A DNA stretch of 7,324 nucleotides. Origin: an uncultured Saprospiraceae bacterium. Its GTDB lineage: Bacteria; Bacteroidota; Bacteroidia; Chitinophagales; Saprospiraceae. Where the stretch lies: positions 1 to 7,324 of the forward strand of contig CALMIT010000869.1 of assembly GCA_937864255.1 (NCBI GenBank), given 5' to 3'. Shown in pieces: positions 1 to 4,628 of this stretch. Position 1 is the stretch's first letter; each line of letters starts with the position of its first letter. The translations under genes and the position numbers were made by a program. The notes under the pieces are model-generated. The model had not been told where the DNA came from and searched no databases. It worked only from the letters and a program-made list of their open reading frames with translations.

Positions 1-157
1 CAGGTTTTGAATTGCTGAAATTTGACTCGATATAATTCAAAAGCCGGAGTAATTCAGGGCGGTTGTTGACGAGGGGAGAGCGGACGGCTTTTTCTACCAT
101 TTTCTTTTCCGGCTCACTAAGCGCCGACCAGGTTTTTATCAAAATGCTATCTTGCAT
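1..157 (-). CDS. N-terminal fragment of an uncharacterised protein (partial, runs off left edge)
   Basis: Reading the minus strand from an ATG at 157-155 gives 52 codons with no stop up to the window edge. The peptide begins MQDSILIKTWSALSEPEKKM and contains charged, helix-like stretches followed by SPLVNNRPELLRLLNYI. There is no signal peptide and no membrane segment in this part, so it looks cytoplasmic. The pattern of a short helix, 'L(S/T)xxE', a 'SPxxNxRxxLxxL' turn and another helix recalls the N-termini of long hypothetical proteins I associate with Saprospiria-type genomes. That is a memory-based resemblance, not a family assignment. The gene is divergent from the surface-protein gene and shares the 158-340 intergenic region with it. 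An A/T-rich inverted repeat (158-193) directly abuts the start codon. Function unknown; coding status is fairly likely because of the unbroken frame, normal codon use and divergent placement. Confidence 0.6.
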   Translation of the reverse strand, partial: MQDSILIKTWSALSEPEKKMVEKAVRSPLVNNRPELLRLLNYIESNFSNSKP

Positions 158-193
158 GCTTTTTAATTTTGAACAAAGAAAATTTTAAAAAGC
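158..193. repeat. A/T-rich imperfect inverted repeat beside the minus-strand start
   Basis: The left arm GCTTTTTAATTTT (158-170) pairs with AAAATT and AAAAAGC of the right arm (179-193), leaving a two-base TT bulge in the right arm and an 8-base loop (171-178). That makes 13 base pairs, of which only two are G:C. It ends immediately before the ATG of the minus-strand gene. It could be a leader hairpin or a protein-binding site, but such A/T-rich sequence can form arms like this by chance. Confidence 0.4.
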
Positions 194-267
194 TATAAAC
201 CAAATAATTAGACTAATAATTGAAAGATTTTTTTCGACAATGCCCAAAAATTGATCTTTTAATCAGC

Positions 268-300
268 GGAAAATGCTTTCATCTTTGGTGAAAGTTTTCC
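268..300. repeat. Imperfect inverted repeat in the leader of the surface-protein gene
   Basis: GGAAAA (268-273) pairs with TTTTCC (295-300), and CTTTCA (276-281) pairs with TGAAAG (289-294). This gives 12 base pairs with a two-base TG bulge in the left arm and a 7-base loop TCTTTGG. It lies one base before the upstream candidate ATG at 302 and 40 bases before the preferred ATG at 341. There is no T-run after it, so it is not a standard terminator. A leader hairpin or operator is possible; neither is shown. Confidence 0.45.
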
Positions 301-340
301 CATGATTATGAATTACAAAATCCAGCAGGCTCGCAGCGAT

Positions 341-2722
341 ATGAAAAAATTGAAACCAAACACGACCCAACGAACTTTTTCAGCAAAATTGCTGACGCTT
401 ATTTTTTGCTTTTTGCTTCCTGCCGGCGGTCAAATTTTCGCACAAGGTTGCCTCCCTGCCGGCATTATTTTTTCCCGCCAAAGCCAGATTGACAGCTTCC
501 CGATTAACTACCCCGGTTGTACGGAGATTGAAGGAGAGGTGGTGATCGAGGGAGGGGACATTAGCAGTTTAAACGGGCTTAACCAGGTTGTTCGTTTTTT
601 AAACTCGCTGACAATCAGTAATTGTTCGCATCTGGAAAATCTGGATGGATTACAAAATTTGGAAGTGGTAGGAAGAAACCTGAGTTTTTTGGAGTTGGAT
701 GCTCTTGAAACGCTGACAGGCGCAGGAAATTTGAAGAAAATAACGGCGCAATTAAAGATAGAATCTTGCCCCGCACTAATCAATCTCTCAGGATTAAATT
801 CACTGGATTCCGCAGGCAGATTGAGCGTTCAAAATAATTTGAGTCTTGTCACTTTAAAAGGACTTGAATCTCTCCAACAAATTGATAATGAAATAATTAT
901 CATGGACAATCCCAGCCTCGGCTTTTGCTCCATTGAAGCGATTTGTGATAAACTGGACGGATCTTTTACCCTGTTAATTGGCAATAACAGCACGGGCTGC
1001 AATACCAGAACGGAAATAATCGAAGTATGTAATCAAAAGCCGGTCATCGTAAAAGTAGCGGCTGATATGGACAGCAATTGTATTTCCGATGCGGGCGATA
1101 TGTTGCTCGAGGGCATTCAGGTGCATTATCAGACCAATACCAAAAGTTTTGTCATACCGACCGACCAAAACGGTATCGTTGAGTTCGGATTTTCAGAATC
1201 CGGATTGATTCGTTTTACGCTCCCGCAATTTCCAACTCAGAACTGGGGCATGTGTACAGACACCATTTGGATTGATACGGACACGCTTATGACGGACACC
1301 ATTTTTGCCAATTTTTTATTGGAGTCACTGCGCAATTGTCCCGATCCGATTGTGGAATTGGAGCTGCCGCCCTTTTTCCGGGCTTGTCAGTTTCGTTCCG
1401 ATATAAGAGTAATAGCACGGAATATTGGCGCCACCACCGCTGAAAACGTGGTGGTGGTGGTTGCTTTTCCGCCGCAACTGGAATTGATTAGTGCTTCGCC
1501 AACCTTTACCGGGCAATCGGGCGACAGTTATTTTTTTGAAGTTGGCAATTTGACGCCCTTTGGTTTTGTCAACATTGACATGACCGTAAAAACCAAATGT
1601 GATTCTTTTCTTTTAAACCGGACTTTGTGTCTGGAAGCCTTTGCCGATTTGGATAACCCCTGCCCCGATAATCCCAAATCGGAAATTCGTCTTTCGGGTC
1701 AATGCGACGGACTTGGCAATGCCAAATTTACTTTGCGCAACGTTGGTACTGAGCCAACGCAGGGAAAACACGAGTACGTTATCATCGAAGATGAAATTGT
1801 GCTGAGAGTGGGTACGTTTTCGCTGGAACCCGATCAGGAAATGTCCATCGAAGAACCTGCAAATGGGGCGACCATACGCATGGAAGCTACCAAATATCCC
1901 GACGGCACAAATACCGCGCGGGCAGTTGAAAATTGCAGTGGGCTGAATCCGGGTTTGGTCACGCAATTTTGGCTGGAAGACGGGCAAGATGCGTATGATT
2001 ATGATTGCAGGGAAGTGCGACTGGCTTACGATCCAAATCAAAAAACAGCCATCCCAACCGGCGTCGGAGAAGCGCATTTATTGCCTCAAAATCGCGTCAT
2101 AGATTATTACATCGAATTTCAGAACACGGGCAACGATACGGCTGTGCAGGTAATTTTAGAGGACGTACTTTCGGGTCGTTTGGATATTTCTACTTTCAGA
2201 CCCGGTTTTTCTTCGCACGATTATTCCTGGCAAATTCGCGGCGATACGTTGGAAGTCGTGTTTGATCAAATCATGCTTCCCGACAGCCATGTGAACGTGG
2301 AAGCTTCCAAAGGTTTTTTCTCTTTTCAAATAAATCAGAAGAATGATTTGCCTGCCGGCTCGGTAATCGAAAATACGGCTCAAATTTATTTTGATAACAA
2401 TCCGCCGATTCTGACAAATTTGGTTTTTCACACCATTGGCAAACTTTGGGTCAAGACAGACGAAATTCGTAATGGACTGAAAATGTGGCGGTTGAAGGGT
2501 AATCCGACAAAAACTACGGCCGTTTTTGAAACCACCGAATTTATACCCGGCATCAAAATTTTTGAACTGACCAACGCATTCGGGCACAAAATAAGGTATG
2601 AAAAGTTTTACGAACAGCATTACAGTTTTGACAGAAATTTCCTTCCGGGCGGAGTTTATTTTTTCAAAATTTCGGACGAAAAAGGCAGATATTTTTCAGG
2701 AAAAATATTGATAAGCGACTAA
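341..2722 (+). CDS. Secreted multi-domain surface protein with T9SS type-A C-terminal sorting domain
   Basis: A 793-residue protein likely exported by Sec and then carried across the outer membrane by the type IX secretion system; its ligand or role is unknown. Numbering from the ATG at 341: residues 1-35 form a signal peptide (MKK, hydrophobic LLTLIFCFLLPAGG, then IFAQG). Residues 37-230 start CLPAGI and continue as LxxLxGLxxL-type repeats resembling receptor-L/leucine-rich domains of Bacteroidota. Residues 236-332 resemble an SdrD-B-like domain (VAADMDSNC...DAGD). Residues 347-420 resemble DUF11 (VIARNIGATTAENV). Residues 564-696 run from DPNQK through EFQNTGNDTA and MLPDS to FDNNPPILTN, the DUF7619-like pattern. 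Residues 718-793 match a type-A sorting domain, including LPGGVYFF and a final GKILISD. In-frame ATGs at 302 and 308 add 13 or 11 residues; 341 is preferred because it gives the more normal signal peptide, though 302 has a weak GGTGAAAG upstream. Many paired cysteines fit an extracellular protein. Domain order is confident; binding target is not inferable. Confidence 0.93.
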   Translation: MKKLKPNTTQRTFSAKLLTLIFCFLLPAGGQIFAQGCLPAGIIFSRQSQIDSFPINYPGCTEIEGEVVIEGGDISSLNGLNQVVRFLNSLTISNCSHLENLDGLQNLEVVGRNLSFLELDALETLTGAGNLKKITAQLKIESCPALINLSGLNSLDSAGRLSVQNNLSLVTLKGLESLQQIDNEIIIMDNPSLGFCSIEAICDKLDGSFTLLIGNNSTGCNTRTEIIEVCNQKPVIVKVAADMDSNCISDAGDMLLEGIQVHYQTNTKSFVIPTDQNGIVEFGFSESGLIRFTLPQFPTQNWGMCTDTIWIDTDTLMTDTIFANFLLESLRNCPDPIVELELPPFFRACQFRSDIRVIARNIGATTAENVVVVVAFPPQLELISASPTFTGQSGDSYFFEVGNLTPFGFVNIDMTVKTKCDSFLLNRTLCLEAFADLDNPCPDNPKSEIRLSGQCDGLGNAKFTLRNVGTEPTQGKHEYVIIEDEIVLRVGTFSLEPDQEMSIEEPANGATIRMEATKYPDGTNTARAVENCSGLNPGLVTQFWLEDGQDAYDYDCREVRLAYDPNQKTAIPTGVGEAHLLPQNRVIDYYIEFQNTGNDTAVQVILEDVLSGRLDISTFRPGFSSHDYSWQIRGDTLEVVFDQIMLPDSHVNVEASKGFFSFQINQKNDLPAGSVIENTAQIYFDNNPPILTNLVFHTIGKLWVKTDEIRNGLKMWRLKGNPTKTTAVFETTEFIPGIKIFELTNAFGHKIRYEKFYEQHYSFDRNFLPGGVYFFKISDEKGRYFSGKILISD

Positions 2723-2782
2723 GCCTCAAGTTGCCGGAAGGAGCTTTTTAGTGCTTTGATTAAAAAATATAGACAGGACTGT

Positions 2783-2790
2783 TACTTTTG
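2783..2790 (+). promoter_or_regulatory. Candidate Bacteroidota -7 promoter box for the symporter gene
   Basis: TACTTTTG matches the TAnnTTTG -7 consensus known for Bacteroidota primary sigma factor. A TTTG at 2755-2758 could be the -33 element, but its 24-base gap is longer than the usual 19-23. Transcription would begin near 2797, giving a leader of about 30 bases. The box overlaps the left arm of the inverted repeat at 2786-2824. Confidence 0.45.
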
Positions 2791-2824
2791 ATTTGCAAAA
2801 ATTATTACCACACGCAAATCAAAA
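2786..2824. repeat. Perfect 11-bp inverted repeat between -7 box and symporter start
   Basis: TTTTGATTTGC (2786-2796) is repeated in inverted form as GCAAATCAAAA (2814-2824) with a 17-base spacer and no mismatches. The right arm ends three bases before the symporter ATG. If transcription begins near 2797, only the right arm is in the mRNA, so a double-stranded DNA operator is more plausible than an RNA hairpin. If transcription starts further upstream, the whole element would fold at the ribosome entry site. Confidence 0.55.
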
Positions 2825-2827
2825 AAC

Positions 2828-4600
2828 ATGCACCTCAGCACCCTTGATTGGTCTATCATTGTCGTTTTTTTTGTCGTTTCTCTTATTATTGGTTTGTTAG
2901 TTTCCCGCCGTTCGGGCAAGAGCTATTCCGAATATTTTTTGTCGGGTCGTTCTATGCCCTGGTGGCTTTTGGGCATTTCGATGGTGGCTACCACTTTTTC
3001 GGCTGATACGCCGAATCTCGTCACAGACATTGTGCGCAAAAACGGCGTGGCGGGCAATTGGGTGTGGTGGGCGTTTTTGCTCACGGGCATGTTGACAGTT
3101 TTTGTGTACGCAAAACTCTGGCGGCGCTCCGGTATTATGACCGATCTCGAATTTTACGAATTGCGTTACAGCGGCAAACCGGCTGCTTTTCTTCGCGGCT
3201 TTCGCGCCATTTATCTCGGCGTGTTTTTTAATGTAATGATTATGGCAAGTGTGTCGCTGGCTGCCATAAAAATTGGCGGCGTCATGCTCGGACTTACGCC
3301 GCTTCAGACGCTTTTAATAGCCTCGGTGGTTACGGTCATTTACACTTCTTTGGGTGGTTTGCGCGGGGTGATCTGGACTGATTTTTTACAATTTTTAATG
3401 GCGATGCTCGGCACGGTTTGGGCGGCAATAGTTGTACTTAGATTGCCCCAAATAGGCGGACTTTCTAATCTTTTACATCACGAGTCAGTACAAAGCAGGC
3501 TCAATATCTTGCCGGATTTTACAGACGCAAATTTGTGGGTTCCGCTGCTGTTAATTCCGCTGGCGGTGCAGTGGTGGAGCGTTTGGTATCCCGGTTCCGA
3601 ACCGGGCGGGGGCGGCTATATTGCACAGCGAATGCTTTCGGCCAAAGACGAAAAAAATGCTATCGGCGCCACGATGCTTTTCAATCTCGCGCACTATGCT
3701 TTGCGCCCCTGGCCCTGGATTTTGGTCGCTTTGGCGTCCCTGATTGTTTTCCCGGATTTGGACTCGCTTCGCGCGGCTTTCCCGAATGTAGCTGCGAAAG
3801 TGGTCAACGACGACCTCGCTTATCCGGCCATGCTGACTTTTTTGCCGGCAGGGTTGCTCGGTCTCGTCATCGCGTCGTTAATTGCGGCTTTTATGTCCAC
3901 AATTTCCACGCACCTCAATTGGGGTTCTTCCTACATCGTTCACGATTTTTATAAAAGATTTATACGCCCGGAAGCCGGCGAACGCGAAATGGTCAACGTT
4001 GGCAGATTGTCCACAGTGATTCTGATGTTGTGCGCAGCACTTGTAGCACTCCGACTGCAAAATGCGCTACAGGCTTTCAATATTTTATTGCAAATCGGCG
4101 CGGGAACGGGTTTGCTTTTCATACTGCGGTGGTTTTGGTGGCGCATCAACGCGTACAGCGAAATAGCGGCGATGCTTATTTCATTTTTAGTGGCGCTATA
4201 TTTCCAGTTTATTTATGAGGGCGGGATGCCGGATTGGCAAAAGTTGGTGGCGGGAGTGGCGATTACGACTGGCGGCTGGGTCGCGGTCACTTTCCTGACC
4301 CGACCTGCGGAACATAAAACGCTGGTCAATTTTTATAACCTGATAAAACCTCACGCGTACGGCTGGCGGGCAGTGATTGATGCGGGGGTTGCGAAAAAGG
4401 AAATCAGCGAACAGGAGATAACAACAGGCAAGTTGCCGCGGGAGCTATTTTGTATGTTTCTGGGAGTTTTTTTGGTGTATGGCGCGCTTTTCACCACCGG
4501 CTTTTTGATCTACGGCGAAATGGCCTATTTTTTCAGCGGTTTGGCGATTAGCATTTTGTGTGCTATTTTGCTTTTAAAAAATTGGAAAAAGAGTTTGTAA
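2828..4600 (+). CDS. Sodium:solute symporter family protein (SSF/SLC5, TC 2.A.21)
   Basis: A 590-residue inner-membrane protein predicted to use the sodium gradient to import a small solute. It is hydrophobic throughout, with about 13-15 membrane spans by eye, starting at residues 8-26 and ending near 565-584. Family hallmarks are YFLSGRSMPWWLLGISMVAT (36-55) followed by TFSADTP, in the region of helix 1 that helps form the sodium site. GGLRGVIWTDFLQ (176-188) is the conserved loop and helix signature, and AAFMSTISTHLNWGSSYIV (353-371) with HDFYKRF after it is the helix carrying the Ser/Thr that normally completes the Na2 site (by analogy S357/T358). The GSEPGGGGYIAQRMLSAK segment (256-273) and HYALRPWPW (289-297) are typical of a Bacteroidota subgroup annotated only as Na+/solute symporters. 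The ATG at 2828 starts directly at the first membrane helix. Substrate cannot be read from sequence: sugar, amino acid, nucleoside or sialic-acid-type carriers all belong here. The nuclease-helicase gene begins 20 bp after its stop. Confidence 0.93.
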   Translation: MHLSTLDWSIIVVFFVVSLIIGLLVSRRSGKSYSEYFLSGRSMPWWLLGISMVATTFSADTPNLVTDIVRKNGVAGNWVWWAFLLTGMLTVFVYAKLWRRSGIMTDLEFYELRYSGKPAAFLRGFRAIYLGVFFNVMIMASVSLAAIKIGGVMLGLTPLQTLLIASVVTVIYTSLGGLRGVIWTDFLQFLMAMLGTVWAAIVVLRLPQIGGLSNLLHHESVQSRLNILPDFTDANLWVPLLLIPLAVQWWSVWYPGSEPGGGGYIAQRMLSAKDEKNAIGATMLFNLAHYALRPWPWILVALASLIVFPDLDSLRAAFPNVAAKVVNDDLAYPAMLTFLPAGLLGLVIASLIAAFMSTISTHLNWGSSYIVHDFYKRFIRPEAGEREMVNVGRLSTVILMLCAALVALRLQNALQAFNILLQIGAGTGLLFILRWFWWRINAYSEIAAMLISFLVALYFQFIYEGGMPDWQKLVAGVAITTGGWVAVTFLTRPAEHKTLVNFYNLIKPHAYGWRAVIDAGVAKKEISEQEITTGKLPRELFCMFLGVFLVYGALFTTGFLIYGEMAYFFSGLAISILCAILLLKNWKKSL

Positions 4601-4604
4601 AAGA

Positions 4605-4628
4605 ATGAAAATGAAAAACTATGAATGA
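4605..4628 (+). other. Possible 7-codon minicistron overlapping the helicase start
   Basis: ATG at 4605 (with a second in-frame ATG at 4611) opens a tiny frame, MKMKNYE, that stops with TGA at 4626-4628. It overlaps the nuclease-helicase ATG at 4621 in another frame. Stop-start overlap of this kind can couple translation, but A-rich leaders make ATGs by chance. No sign of a functional peptide. Confidence 0.2.

Noticed and set aside
440..455. Possible lipobox (AQGC) making the surface protein a lipoprotein
   Set aside because: There is no Leu/Val/Ile-type residue at the -3 position and the protein carries a T9SS tail; CLPAGI is the usual first residue run of the mature domain in this family.
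1448..1461. GTG triplet run in the surface-protein gene as a microsatellite
   Set aside because: It is only about five units and encodes a Val-rich beta strand in the DUF11-like domain.
1613..2620. Two overlapping minus-strand open frames of 154 codons each (1613-2077 and 2156-2620)
   Set aside because: They lie wholly inside the well-supported surface-protein gene and their translations show no domain or normal composition; they are antisense shadows.
2723..2760. Possible terminator after the surface-protein gene (GGAGCTTTTT near 2740-2749)
   Set aside because: The sequence before it gives no clean complementary arm, so no stable hairpin precedes the T-run.
3535..3954. Plus-strand open frame of 139 codons inside the symporter gene
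   Set aside because: It is in another frame of a gene with clear SSF motifs, and its Arg- and Cys-rich translation matches nothing recognisable.
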